Part shown: one piece after another, positions 8,008 to 20,396 of the stretch
How the letters are laid out: each line of letters opens with the position of its first letter
Position numbering within the stretch: position 1 is the first letter of the stretch
From: JABFRJ01 sp031374735
GTDB lineage: Bacteria; Pseudomonadota; Alphaproteobacteria; Rhizobiales; Hyphomicrobiaceae
Reading direction: 5' to 3'
Length of the DNA stretch: 64,000 bases
Assembly (NCBI GenBank): GCA_031374735.1
Contig: JANMGQ010000201.1
Span: 17,598-81,597 of the forward strand
Notes under the pieces: model-generated
What the model saw: the letters and a program-made list of their open reading frames with translations, nothing else
What the model was told of the DNA's origin: nothing
Database searches by the model: none
Translations under genes and position numbers: made by a program

Positions 8008-9138
8008 TCAGCCCCGATAGTATCGTTGCGGCACGAACGGCGTTTTGGCGATTTCCATCGGCACGCGCTTGCCGCGCACGTCGGCAAAAATCCGTGTTCC
8101 GACTGCAGCCGAGGCGGTCGCCACGTACCCCATCGCGACCGGGGCACCGAATGTGGGCGCAGGGCAGCCGCTGGTGACTCGGCCGATCTTGGCCGCGCTG
8201 AAGTCGGCACCGTCGTAGAGATCAGCGCCTTCGCGCACCGGAATCTTCTCCAGGCCGCGTAGGCCGACGCGTCTGCGCGAGACGCCGTCCTTGAGTTGTC
8301 GTTCGATAACACCAGCACCGGGATAGCCGCCGGCACGCTCGCCGCCCGCGCGGCGCGCCTTCGACAAGGCCCAACCGAGACTGGCTTCGACCGGTGTTGT
8401 CGTGGTGTCGATGTCATGACCGTACAGGCAAAGGCCGGCTTCGAGGCGGAGACTGTCACGCGCACCAAGTCCAATCGGCTTGACCTCGGGTTGGGCGAGC
8501 AGCAACCGTGCCAGCGCATCGGCGCGATCTGCCGGGACAGAAATCTCGTAGCCGTCCTCGCCCGTATAGCCGGAGCGTGAGACGATGCAGTCAGCGCTCG
8601 CGAGCGAAACGGTCATGATCTCCATGAACGTCATGGCTCCGACGGCCGGCGCCAGCCGCTGCAGGGCTGCGCTGGCGGTCGGTCCTTGCAACGCAATGAG
8701 CGCGCGATCCGTCAGCGGTTCGACAGTGCAGGTGCTGGTGAGCGCCTTCTGCATCAGCGCGATATCCTGTGCCTTGCAGGCGGCGTTGACGACGACGAAC
8801 AGTTCGTCGCCGAGGCGCGCCACCATCAGGTCATCGAGAATGCAGCCCGCCTCGTTCGTGAACAGAGCATAGCGCTGCTGGCCGGATTTCAGTCCGACGA
8901 TGTCGACGGGGACGAGGGCCTCGATGGCGGCGGCGGGATTGGCGCCACGGATGCGCACCTGTCCCATGTGCGAGACATCGAACAAACCTGCATTTGTCCG
9001 CGTGTGATTGTGCTCCTGCAGCACGCCGGTCGGATACTGCACAGGCATCTCATAGCCAGCGAACGGAACCATCTTGGCACCGAGTTCGACGTGGAGGGCG
9101 TGCAGCGGTGTGCGGAGAAGTGGCGTGGGGCTGCTCAT
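8008..9138 (-). CDS. gcvT: Glycine cleavage system T protein (aminomethyltransferase)
   Basis: The 376-residue protein shows the GcvT pattern throughout: LHALHVELGAKMVPFAGYEMP at the N-terminus, HTRTNAGLFDVSHMGQV, GYTGEDGYEISVP in the middle and a C-terminal barrel domain. T protein releases ammonia from the aminomethyl group carried on the lipoyl arm of H protein and gives methylene-tetrahydrofolate. It is the last gene of a minus-strand group gcvH-gcvP-(ACT protein)-gcvT, five bases after the ACT-domain gene, so cotranscription is likely. The order H-P-R-T differs from the common T-H-P. Confidence 0.95.
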   Translation of the reverse strand: MSSPTPLLRTPLHALHVELGAKMVPFAGYEMPVQYPTGVLQEHNHTRTNAGLFDVSHMGQVRIRGANPAAAIEALVPVDIVGLKSGQQRYALFTNEAGCILDDLMVARLGDELFVVVNAACKAQDIALMQKALTSTCTVEPLTDRALIALQGPTASAALQRLAPAVGAMTFMEIMTVSLASADCIVSRSGYTGEDGYEISVPADRADALARLLLAQPEVKPIGLGARDSLRLEAGLCLYGHDIDTTTTPVEASLGWALSKARRAGGERAGGYPGAGVIERQLKDGVSRRRVGLRGLEKIPVREGADLYDGADFSAAKIGRVTSGCPAPTFGAPVAMGYVATASAAVGTRIFADVRGKRVPMEIAKTPFVPQRYYRG

Positions 9139-9143
9139 GATGT

Positions 9144-9665
9144 CTATTCTCCGCTGGCGAGTTCGAGGTCGACCATCATCTCGTTGGCGAGACTTTCGAT
9201 CGACTGGCGCAGTTTGTCTTCGCTCAGCCCGTCCGGCAGAAGCAGGCGCGCACGCGCCTTGAACATCGGCTCGCCCGAGAACTGGCCCGCGACGCGCTCG
9301 GTCTCGAGTTCGGCAATGCTGACGTTCTGCGCCGCCAGAACGCGCGAGAGGTCGCGGACGATGCCGGGCCGATCGGCACCGATCAGATCGAGCGCCATCA
9401 TCTTGCCGGTTGGCGGAGGCGTATCGCCGGCGCGTTCGATCATCAGTTTCAGCCCCTTGGCCTCAAGGGTCTTCAGCGCCGCGATCAGCGCGTCGGCCTT
9501 GGCCGAAGGGACCGAGACCTGCAGGATGCCGGCGAACTGTCCGGCGAGGCTCGCCATGCGGGTTTCGAGCCAACTGCCGCCGCCAGCTGTCACGACTTCC
9601 GACACGGCATTGACGAGACCAGGCCGGTCGCGACCGATAACGGCGAGAACGAGATGCGCGTCCAT
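9144..9665 (-). CDS. gcvR: GcvR-like ACT-domain regulator
   Basis: The 173-residue protein has two ACT domains. The first opens with HLVLAVIGRDRPGLVNAVSE and the second with MALDLIGADRPGIVRDLS. This matches the glycine cleavage system regulator GcvR and close relatives, which in enterobacteria bind GcvA and hold the gcv operon off without glycine. The frame is open to 9848, inside the gcvP region, but similarity begins at the ATG at 9665, so I start there. It lies between gcvP (23 bases) and gcvT (5 bases). No gcvA-like LysR gene is seen in the window, so its mode of action here is inferred. Confidence 0.8.
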   Translation of the reverse strand: MDAHLVLAVIGRDRPGLVNAVSEVVTAGGGSWLETRMASLAGQFAGILQVSVPSAKADALIAALKTLEAKGLKLMIERAGDTPPPTGKMMALDLIGADRPGIVRDLSRVLAAQNVSIAELETERVAGQFSGEPMFKARARLLLPDGLSEDKLRQSIESLANEMMVDLELASGE

Positions 9666-9688
9666 GATGCGTCTCCTTGCTGTGCCGC

Positions 9689-12583
<2,895 letters not shown>

Positions 12584-12691
12584 CGGGGTATCCTTAATGA
12601 GTCATGTCGTGAATACGTCAGGGTCGGCCGTGCAACCACGACGAACGCGCTGCTCGTCATTGGTCTTGGGGCACGGTCGATAGCGCGCAGC

Positions 12692-13060
12692 TCAGGCCGT
12701 TTCGACGAAGGCCTCGTACGCCGCTCGGTCCATCATGGCTGCAAGCTCCGCCGTGTCGGCGATCTTGATCTTGAAGAACCAACCGGCGGCTTCGGGGCTA
12801 TCGCCCACGCCCGCCGGCGTGCTGACCAATTCCTCGTTGCCTGAGATGATTTCGCCTGACACCGGCGCATAGATGTCGCTCGCCGCCTTGACGCTTTCGA
12901 CCACGGCCACCTGTTCGCCCTGCTTGACCTGGCGGCCCGCTGCGGGGACGTCGACGAACACGATGTCACCGAGCTGCTCGGCGGCGTGCTTGGTAATGCC
13001 GACCGTCCCAACGTTGCCGTCGACGCTGATCCACTCGTGCGACTTGGTGAAGTATTCCAT
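12692..13060 (-). CDS. gcvH: Glycine cleavage system H protein
   Basis: The 122-residue lipoyl carrier protein has the lipoylation lysine in the motif VVESVKAASDIYAPVSGEI. I start at the ATG at 13060 (MEYFTKSHEW), which has GGAGG seven bases upstream; a start at 13081 would bury that site and add seven residues absent from the family. It carries the aminomethyl and reducing groups between the P, T and L proteins. It is the first gene of the gcv group here; the L protein gene is not in the window. Confidence 0.95.
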   Translation of the reverse strand: MEYFTKSHEWISVDGNVGTVGITKHAAEQLGDIVFVDVPAAGRQVKQGEQVAVVESVKAASDIYAPVSGEIISGNEELVSTPAGVGDSPEAAGWFFKIKIADTAELAAMMDRAAYEAFVETA

Positions 13061-13090
13061 GTGTTCCTCCATTCGGTTCAAGATTCGGCC

Positions 13091-13183
13091 TCAGCAGGCG
13101 ACCACATTGACGGCCAGACCGCCAAGGCTGGTTTCTTTGTAGCGTTCGTGTTGGTTGGCAGTGACCGACGACAGCGCGATCGG
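13091..13183 (-). pseudogene. Probable 3' remnant of an L-serine dehydratase gene (sdaA)
   Basis: Directly after the boxA stop, in the same frame, the minus strand reads about 30 residues ending ERYKETSLGGLAVNVVAC and a stop. This closely resembles the C-terminus of single-chain L-serine dehydratases, which end in a K/R-Y-K-E-T-S-x-G-G-L-A-V-N-V pattern. No other part of such a gene is present. In some gcv clusters sdaA lies next to the gcv genes, so this may be the tail of a gene lost when box and gcv were joined. The match is from memory of the family. Confidence 0.5.
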
Positions 13184-14395
13184 TCAATACGTCTCGACGT
13201 GATAGCGGCCGGATGCGCGCATGGCCGGCTTGAGCGCCGCCCACTCCATGCCGTGCTTGCGGGCGATATCGGCCAGCGCTTCCTCGACGCCGGCTTCCAT
13301 ATCTTTCAAACCGCAGATGTACATGTGCGTGTTCGGATCTTTCAGCAGGGCCGCAACACTGGCGGCCTCCGTGCGCATGCGATCCTGCACGTATTCCTTG
13401 TCGGTGCCCTTCACGCGCGAAAAGACGAGCTGCTTTTCGAGCAGGTTGGTCGGCACCTTCTGCAGCGGACCGAAGTAGGGCAACTCCTCGGGCGTGCGGG
13501 CACCCATGTACATGACAGCTTTGCCGGGTGCGTTTTGCATGGCGCGGCGGCGCCGCTCGGTGAAGGCGCGGAACGGTGCCGAGCCGGTGCCGGTGCAGAT
13601 CATGATCAGGTTGGCGTTGGCATCATTCGGCATCAGGAACGTCGCCCCGAACGGGCCCGTCACCTCGACTTTGTCGCCGACTTTCAGATCGCACATGTAG
13701 TTGGAGCCGACGCCGCTTTCGACGCGCTTGATGGTCAGGCTGACGTTGTTGCCATTGCGCTTCTCGCCATCGCGGGCAGAGGCAATCGAGTAGAGGCGGA
13801 TATCATGCGGCTTGCCGTCGGCGCGCTTGCCGGGCGGGACGATGCCGATCGACTGGCCTTCCAGCACGGGGAATTGCGTTGAGCCGAACGACAGCACAAT
13901 GTGGCGGATGTCGCTTTCTGTATTGGCGGCGGTTATGCGGAAGTTGCCCTGCACAGTCGCGACGGCGGGCTTCTCGCGGCGATAGAGATTGACGGACGGC
14001 TTCGACGCGCTGTCCGGCGCCTTCACCTTGCCGCCGGCACCAGAATGCGCGCCAGCGAGCAGTTTTGTCACCTCATCTTCGAGCGCCTGGTCGGCGTCAG
14101 GCGAGGCTTCGCCGAGGTCTTCCTGCTTTGGCAGTTCGCCCCAGGTGTATTGGTCATCGATCGAGTACGCTGACTTGACCACGCGCCAGTTGTCGATCGA
14201 TCCGGTCGGACACGGTGCGACGCAATCCATGCAGAAATTGCACTTTTCGGCATCGACGACGTAATTGTTGGCGTCATGGGTGATCGCGCCCACAGGACAC
14301 GTCGCTTCGCAGGTGTTGCAGCGAATGCAGACTTCCGGGTCGATCAGGTGGACCTTGCGGAGCGCAGACTTGTGTTCGGCGAGGGTGGTGGTCAT
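13184..14395 (-). CDS. boxA: Benzoyl-CoA 2,3-epoxidase reductase component BoxA
   Basis: The 403-residue flavoprotein begins with a ferredoxin part carrying two 4Fe-4S motifs (CIRCNTCEATCP and CNFCMDCVAPCP, residues about 23-65). A ferredoxin-NADP reductase-like FAD/NADPH module follows, with RLYSIAS and CTGTGSAPFRAF. BoxA passes electrons from NADPH to BoxB for epoxidation of benzoyl-CoA in the aerobic CoA-dependent benzoate pathway. It ends in YHVETY. The start overlaps the preceding small gene by four bases (14392-14395), indicating translational coupling. Confidence 0.95.
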   Translation of the reverse strand: MTTTLAEHKSALRKVHLIDPEVCIRCNTCEATCPVGAITHDANNYVVDAEKCNFCMDCVAPCPTGSIDNWRVVKSAYSIDDQYTWGELPKQEDLGEASPDADQALEDEVTKLLAGAHSGAGGKVKAPDSASKPSVNLYRREKPAVATVQGNFRITAANTESDIRHIVLSFGSTQFPVLEGQSIGIVPPGKRADGKPHDIRLYSIASARDGEKRNGNNVSLTIKRVESGVGSNYMCDLKVGDKVEVTGPFGATFLMPNDANANLIMICTGTGSAPFRAFTERRRRAMQNAPGKAVMYMGARTPEELPYFGPLQKVPTNLLEKQLVFSRVKGTDKEYVQDRMRTEAASVAALLKDPNTHMYICGLKDMEAGVEEALADIARKHGMEWAALKPAMRASGRYHVETY

Positions 14396-14685
14396 GATTG
14401 ATTTCGATGCAGAAGTGGATTGATAACTTCGATGACGGTCCCGTGTCCTACGATGTGACTGCCTTCTTGGACGGTGAACTCGAAGCCTGGATACAGACGG
14501 CCGGCTTGGCGGTCCGGTCCGAAAAAGGTCAAGAGCGCTTCAGCGCTTGTGCCCATTTCAACTTTGTCGATCCCGATGTACTCATGAACTGTGCCATTGA
14601 TCTCGCCGTCCTCGCGTTTGAAGTTGTGGTTCGGCCGGTAGCGTGACGAGACAGGGGACTTTCGGCCACCCTGTTCGCGGGTCAC
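14392..14685 (-). CDS. Small protein resembling EF-Tu domain III
   Basis: The 97-residue frame starts at GTG 14685. Its segments TREQGGRKSPVSSRYRPNHN and VQEGSHIVGHGTVIEV follow the pattern of the C-terminal beta-barrel of elongation factor Tu, where EEGGRHTPFFSGYRPQ and FAIREGGRTVGAGV occupy the same places. Stand-alone proteins of this type are known but I know of no assigned function. An in-frame stop lies five codons upstream of the readable homologous part (DIRAKIVF), so the annotated start may cut a few native residues, or a non-standard start is used. It overlaps boxA by four bases, so it is translated with the benzoyl-CoA epoxidase reductase. Confidence 0.7.
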   Translation of the reverse strand: MTREQGGRKSPVSSRYRPNHNFKREDGEINGTVHEYIGIDKVEMGTSAEALLTFFGPDRQAGRLYPGFEFTVQEGSHIVGHGTVIEVINPLLHRNQS

Positions 14686-14785
14686 AAAGACGATCTTTGC
14701 GCGGATATCTGGGCGGCCGAGCCCTCACAGTTCAAGCTCTATCACCGTGCGACACAACCCGAAACACATCCGGATTGCTTTATAA

Positions 14786-14968
14786 TCAATGCACCACGTG
14801 CACATACGCAGGCACGCCCCAGTCGTACTTTTCGTCGAAGGCGTCCATGGCTTCGCCTTCGGTCTTGCCGGTCGTGTAATCGCCGGTCTCAGTGTTGATG
14901 ACGACGATCGTGCCGGGCGGAAGCGGCGGCAGTATCGCAAGCAGATTGTCGACGTGAACGGATGGCAT
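14786..14968 (-). CDS. Small protein of unknown function in the box operon
   Basis: The predicted product has 60 residues, starting at ATG 14968 with AAGGA about nine bases upstream. It contains the segments PPLPPGTIVVINTETGDYTT and GEAMDAFDEKYDWGVPAYV, acidic and without signal peptide or membrane segment. The composition is that of a real folded protein, and it keeps the direction of boxB and boxA. I do not recognise the family. It lies downstream of a pair of palindromes that separate it from boxB. Confidence 0.55.
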   Translation of the reverse strand: MPSVHVDNLLAILPPLPPGTIVVINTETGDYTTGKTEGEAMDAFDEKYDWGVPAYVHVVH

Positions 14969-14987
14969 GAGGATATCCTTGAGGTAC

Positions 14988-15052
14988 GGTGTCTGACCTC
15001 AGGTCAGACACCATGGACAACGCAGCGAGGTGTCTGACCAAGGTCAGACACC
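14988..15052. repeat. Two copies of a perfect palindrome between boxB and the downstream small gene
   Basis: Positions 14988-15012 form a 25-base perfect dyad with 12-base arms (GGTGTCTGACCT and its complement) around one base. Positions 15029-15052 form a second dyad with 11-base arms (GGTGTCTGACC) around AA. The two are 16 bases apart. They could fold as strong hairpins in the boxB-boxA transcript, acting as a processing or attenuation point, or be REP-type elements. No U-run follows, so a simple terminator is less likely. Confidence 0.85.
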
Positions 15053-15059
15053 GTCGTGA

Positions 15060-16520
15060 TCACACGCCGCGATGGATCTTCACGTACTCGAAGTCGCCGC
15101 CCTTGTTGTCGATGCCGATTTTTGGCGGCGCGATCCAGTTGGCATACTTGCCGCGTTCCCACTGCGGCACCATCAGCGAGGTGATGAAATCACCGTCAGC
15201 TTTAGTCGGGATCCACTGATCCCTAGCCTTGATCCACTGCTCGTCGGTCAACACCTTGCCCTCGGGCGAAGCCTTGATGTCCTTGAACTCGCCAACGCCG
15301 CGATGAAACGCGACCGACGGCAAGGCCAGCGCGAACTTGATGCCGGCCTTCTCGATGATCTTGTTCCAGCGGTTCACGCCGCCCTGGCAGTCCTTCACGT
15401 AATCGTCACGCAGCCGCATGTTGAGCGCGGTCAGTGCCGGCTCGTCGACCATGCGCAGTTCGCCCGCGACATACTTGAGCACGGGATAGGTCGCGGACGT
15501 CAGCGCGTGATCGTCCTCGATCTTGGTCTCCATGTAGCGGCCCTTGAGGCCCGAGTTGTAGAAGTTCGCGGCGTTGGTCGAGACTTCCGAGCCAAAGAGA
15601 TCGAGGGAAAGCGAGTAGTGCAGGTTCGCTTTCTTCTGAATGGTCGGCAGGTCGATGACGCCGAGCGCGCGAACGCGGGCGATATCGAACGGATCTTCGA
15701 TGCCGGCGGCTTTCATCGCTTCGCACGTACGCTCGATGGTGCGGCCGACGCCGGTCTCACCGACGAACATGTGGTGCGCTTCTTCGGTCAGCATGAAGCG
15801 GCAGGTGCGCGACATCGGATCGAAGCCCGACTGCGCGAGTGACTCAAGCTGCATCTTGCCGTCACGATCCGTGAAGAACGTGAACATGAACAGCGAAAGC
15901 CAATCCGGCGTTTCTTCGTTGAAGGCGCCGAGCATGCGCGGCTTGTCTTCGTTGCCCGAGCGGCGCTGCAGGAGGCCGTCTGCTTCTTCGCGGCCATCCT
16001 TGCCGAAATACTTCTGCAGCAGATAGACCATGGCCCAGAGGTGGCGACCTTCCTCCACGTTGATCTGGAACAGGTTGCGCATGTCGTAGAGCGACGGCGC
16101 GGTCTTGCCGAGGAAGCGTTGCTGCTCGACGGATGCGGGCTCCGTGTCGCCCTGGATCACGACAAGGCGGCGCAGCATGGCGCGGTATTCACCCGGCACT
16201 TCCTGCCAAGCCTTCTCACCCTTGTGGGCGCCGAAGTTGACCTTGCGCTCGTTGTCTTGCGGCGCAAGGAGAATACCCCAGCGGTACTCCGGCATCTTCA
16301 CGTAGTCGAACTTCGCCCAACCCTTGGGGTCGATTGAAATCGCCGTGCGCAGATAGACGTCCGACATCTGGAAGCCGTCGGGGCCCATGGTCATCCACCA
16401 GTCGATGTAACCGGGGTGCCATTGCTCCAGCGCTTTCAACACACGCTGGTCATCCTGAAGGTTCACGTTGTTCGGAATTTTGGTGCTGTAATCGACAGCG
16501 CCCATCGGGGTGGTGGTCAT
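15060..16520 (-). CDS. boxB: Benzoyl-CoA 2,3-epoxidase oxygenase component BoxB
   Basis: The 486-residue protein is of usual length for BoxB, the di-iron oxygenase that makes 2,3-epoxybenzoyl-CoA. Visible markers are the N-terminal NNVNLQDDQRVLKALEQWHPGY, the EEGRHLW metal-ligand helix and the second ligand helix LTEEAHHMFVGE. GGAG lies seven bases before the ATG at 16520. In most box operons boxB is next to boxC; here four small toxin-antitoxin-like genes lie between them. Confidence 0.96.
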   Translation of the reverse strand: MTTTPMGAVDYSTKIPNNVNLQDDQRVLKALEQWHPGYIDWWMTMGPDGFQMSDVYLRTAISIDPKGWAKFDYVKMPEYRWGILLAPQDNERKVNFGAHKGEKAWQEVPGEYRAMLRRLVVIQGDTEPASVEQQRFLGKTAPSLYDMRNLFQINVEEGRHLWAMVYLLQKYFGKDGREEADGLLQRRSGNEDKPRMLGAFNEETPDWLSLFMFTFFTDRDGKMQLESLAQSGFDPMSRTCRFMLTEEAHHMFVGETGVGRTIERTCEAMKAAGIEDPFDIARVRALGVIDLPTIQKKANLHYSLSLDLFGSEVSTNAANFYNSGLKGRYMETKIEDDHALTSATYPVLKYVAGELRMVDEPALTALNMRLRDDYVKDCQGGVNRWNKIIEKAGIKFALALPSVAFHRGVGEFKDIKASPEGKVLTDEQWIKARDQWIPTKADGDFITSLMVPQWERGKYANWIAPPKIGIDNKGGDFEYVKIHRGV

Positions 16521-16566
16521 GTGTGTCTCCGTTCGTTGACTCGGAAGTCTTGATGTTGTGTGCAGG

Positions 16567-16791
16567 TCAAATCAGCGCTTGGAAGTCATCTTCTGCCATT
16601 TCTGCGTCGGCGATGATCTTGCGCAGCAGGCTGCGCTTGATGTCTTTCCCCGCATGCACCGGAACGACTGTCCTGCGCCCATCGGGATGTTCCATGATGT
16701 GGTGGCTGCCTTTGATCCTTACGATCCGGAAGCCCGCCCGCTCGAGAGTGCGAACAACTTCAGTTCCCTTCAATATCGGCAACCTGCTCAT
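16567..16791 (-). CDS. hicA: HicA-type mRNA interferase toxin
   Basis: The 74-residue protein matches the HicA/YcfA fold: GTEVVRTLERAGFRIVRIKG, then the catalytic His in GSHHIMEHPDGR, and VPVHAGKDIKRSLLRKII. HicA proteins cut mRNA. I start at ATG 16791, which overlaps the hicB stop by four bases; the frame is open to 16827 but that part belongs to hicB. The order hicB-hicA is the reverse of the commonest arrangement but well known. The pair lies between boxC and boxB. Confidence 0.88.
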   Translation of the reverse strand: MSRLPILKGTEVVRTLERAGFRIVRIKGSHHIMEHPDGRRTVVPVHAGKDIKRSLLRKIIADAEMAEDDFQALI

Positions 16792-17009
16792 GCGGCGATT
16801 GTGACGCGTTCGATGACGGGGAGGCAATCCGCGGGGACAGGCTCACCGCGTGCAACCCGATGTTCGACCGCGAGCTCGATTGCTTCGCGCGCGTTCGACA
16901 TGGCCTCATCGTGCGTGTCGCCTTGCGTCCCGACTTCGGGCAGTGCCGGCACGGTAACAACGAAGCCGCCTTCGTCCGCGGGTTCAAGGATGATGGAGTA
17001 GGTTCTCAT
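16788..17009 (-). CDS. hicB: HicB-type antitoxin
   Basis: The 73-residue protein begins with the partial RNase H-like fold of HicB antitoxins (YSIILEPADEGGFVVTVPAL, then PEVGTQGDTHDEAMSNAREA). It ends with a short tail, with no clear C-terminal DNA-binding domain, so self-repression may depend on the complex with HicA. It overlaps hicA by four bases. GGGGGAC-like purines lie upstream. Confidence 0.87.
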   Translation of the reverse strand: MRTYSIILEPADEGGFVVTVPALPEVGTQGDTHDEAMSNAREAIELAVEHRVARGEPVPADCLPVIERVTIAA

Positions 17010-17032
17010 ATGGGGGACTTTCTAAGCGACAT

Positions 17033-17320
17033 TCAGCTTTCCGTACCAGCGGCGACCCAGATTTCCGTTCCGACCGGCACGTCTTCCGGCTTCAGATCAT
17101 TCCCGATAACAAGAGCGAGCGAGCCTGCCGGGTCGACAAACTCAATAGCGTTGATCCTCGTCGAGATCACAACGCCACCCGCTAGTTTCAAGACAATCGA
17201 CTGACCACTGGTGAGCCGCCAGTCCTCGCCCTCGGGCATTTCGATCAGGAGGGTAGTGCCGCGTCCGGTAACGACGAACGCAGACGCCACAATCGACAAT
17301 TTTCGGTCATTCATCATCAT
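17033..17320 (-). CDS. Unknown beta-rich small protein overlapping the VapD-like gene
   Basis: The 95-residue product has three in-frame ATG codons at its start (17320, 17317, 17314), inside the last codons of the VapD-like gene, so the two overlap by 14 bases or slightly less. It alternates short beta-strand-like segments (LSIVASAFVVTG, VVISTRINAIEF, LALVIGND) and has no signal peptide. I do not recognise a family. The overlap suggests a functional pair with the VapD-like RNase, so it is a candidate antitoxin; this is inference from position only. Confidence 0.6.
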   Translation of the reverse strand: MMMNDRKLSIVASAFVVTGRGTTLLIEMPEGEDWRLTSGQSIVLKLAGGVVISTRINAIEFVDPAGSLALVIGNDLKPEDVPVGTEIWVAAGTES

Positions 17321-17600
17321 CCAGCGCCAGCTTCAGATCGTTGTTTTCCTCGATACGAAGCATGCGGATGTCGCGAACAGACGGCTTGAACCATGAAAAC
17401 TTGGCCGACAGCTTCTGCACCGCTCGGACGCAGCGCACAGCATCCACCGTGTCGTCGCCGAAGTAAGTGCTGACTTGCTTCCACTCGAAGCCGCGAGCCG
17501 TGAGATAGGTCCTGACGTCCGTATAGGCATTCCTCCACGATTGGTTTGGATACAGTTGTTCAAGCGTCTCCGTGTCGAAATCGAATACGATCGCATACAT
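17307..17600 (-). CDS. vapD: VapD-like (Cas2-related) endoribonuclease
   Basis: The 97-residue protein starts at ATG 17600 (MYAIVFDFDTETL). The frame is open to 17654 but similarity starts here. It follows VapD proteins closely: WRNAYTDVRTYL, STYFGDD, CVRAVQKL, WFKPSVRDIRMLRIEENNDL. VapD has the ferredoxin-like fold shared with Cas2 and acts as an RNase in Haemophilus and Helicobacter. In Haemophilus the antitoxin VapX is encoded beside it; no VapX-like sequence is seen here, but a different small gene overlaps the 3' end. It lies just downstream of boxC. Confidence 0.82.
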   Translation of the reverse strand: MYAIVFDFDTETLEQLYPNQSWRNAYTDVRTYLTARGFEWKQVSTYFGDDTVDAVRCVRAVQKLSAKFSWFKPSVRDIRMLRIEENNDLKLALDDDE

Positions 17601-17672
17601 GCGTCCGCCTCCATTGCGCCGCGAGTTGTGACCAACCCCGCCAGACGTTGCCATCGCATCTCTCCTTCGGCC

Positions 17673-19364
<1,692 letters not shown>

Positions 19365-19410
19365 CTGGTGCTCCTACTGGGCTTGTCGCGCTGAGTTGCC
19401 ACCACAATTA

Positions 19411-19497
19411 TGCATTACAAAGCATCTGTCAACAGTTTACCAGCAGTAAAATGCACTCTTTTTTGTTGGCACAGCAAGTTTTGTGATCTATTGTGCA
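19411..19497. promoter_or_regulatory. boxC-boxR control region with TGCA motifs
   Basis: Three TGCA tetramers (19411-19414, 19452-19455, 19494-19497) lie in the A/T-rich gap between boxC and boxR. BoxR/BzdR proteins are known to bind TGCA-containing operators and to respond to benzoyl-CoA, so this is the likely operator set. The last copy is just upstream of the boxR start, consistent with autoregulation. The region also holds CTGTCAACAGTT at 19426-19437, a 12-mer repeated exactly in the tctB promoter region. Confidence 0.55.
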
Positions 19498-19519
19498 CGA
19501 AATGACGCTGGAGCCAACG

Positions 19520-20383
19520 ATGCCCTCGGCTAGGATCTCTGCGACTGTTGGGGAGCGCGTCCGCGCGGGTCGCGCTCGCCTAGGGCTGACGCGCAAGGAG
19601 TTTGCTGCCCTCGCCGCGATTTCAGAGCGCTATTTGAACGAAGTGGAAGGCGGCGCGTCCAACGCGTCCATTGCCGTGATCGCGAAGGTGGCGGAGGCAC
19701 TCAATGAAAGCCCGGCAAGCTTGTTGGCCGATGTCGAGCCATCTTCAGCTCAGCCGATCATATCCGACCTGAAGACTCTGCTTGAGACAATGTCACTGAG
19801 AGAGCAGCAGGGCATGTTCCCGCAGGCTAAGGCGTGGCTTGGGGAGCATCGGCGCGCCTCAAAGGGCATCGCACTGCTCGGTCTGCGCGGCGCTGGCAAG
19901 TCGACGCTCGGCACACTGCTCGCCGCACGTCACGATGTCCCGTTGATCTCCGTGACGCGCGAAATCGAGCGGCGTGCGGGTATGAGCCTGACTGAAATCT
20001 TCAATCTTGGTGGGCCTGACGCCTACCGCGCGATGGAGAACGACGTCGTTGCAGCGCTGGTGGCGCGCGAGGGACGGATTGTGTTGGAAACGGCAGGTGG
20101 CATTGCCAGCAACAGCGATGCTATGGCGTCGATCCTCGGGCGTTTCAAAACCGTCTGGCTGAGGACATCCCCCGAGGAGCATCTGGCGCGCGTCGCAAGA
20201 CAAGGCGATACGCGGCCGATGCGAGACAATCCAACCGCCCTTGAGCATCTCAAAGCATTGCTCATCGCACGCGAACGTGACTACGCGCGTGCCGACGGGA
20301 TGATCGACACGTCCGGACGTTCGATAGAGGACTGTTTTGCAGAACTTGCAACGCTCGCCGCGAGTGCGTTCGAGGCGGGGTGA
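19520..20383 (+). CDS. boxR: BoxR/BzdR-type transcriptional regulator
   Basis: The 287-residue protein combines an N-terminal XRE helix-turn-helix (LGLTRKEFAALAAISERYLN) with a C-terminal shikimate-kinase-like domain (Walker A GLRGAGKSTLG, then ETAGGI). This is the architecture of BzdR and BoxR, which repress benzoate genes until benzoyl-CoA binds the kinase-like domain. I start at ATG 19520, with GGAG about seven bases upstream; starts at 19493 (GTG) and 19502 would run into a TGCA operator. It is divergent from boxC and convergent with the alpha/beta hydrolase gene. Confidence 0.92.
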   Translation: MPSARISATVGERVRAGRARLGLTRKEFAALAAISERYLNEVEGGASNASIAVIAKVAEALNESPASLLADVEPSSAQPIISDLKTLLETMSLREQQGMFPQAKAWLGEHRRASKGIALLGLRGAGKSTLGTLLAARHDVPLISVTREIERRAGMSLTEIFNLGGPDAYRAMENDVVAALVAREGRIVLETAGGIASNSDAMASILGRFKTVWLRTSPEEHLARVARQGDTRPMRDNPTALEHLKALLIARERDYARADGMIDTSGRSIEDCFAELATLAASAFEAG

Positions 20384-20396
20384 TCGGGGTCGAAAT

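Noticed and set aside
13061..13183. Glycine riboswitch upstream of gcvH
   Set aside because: The space is filled by the sdaA-like tail, and I see no tandem aptamer-like sequence.
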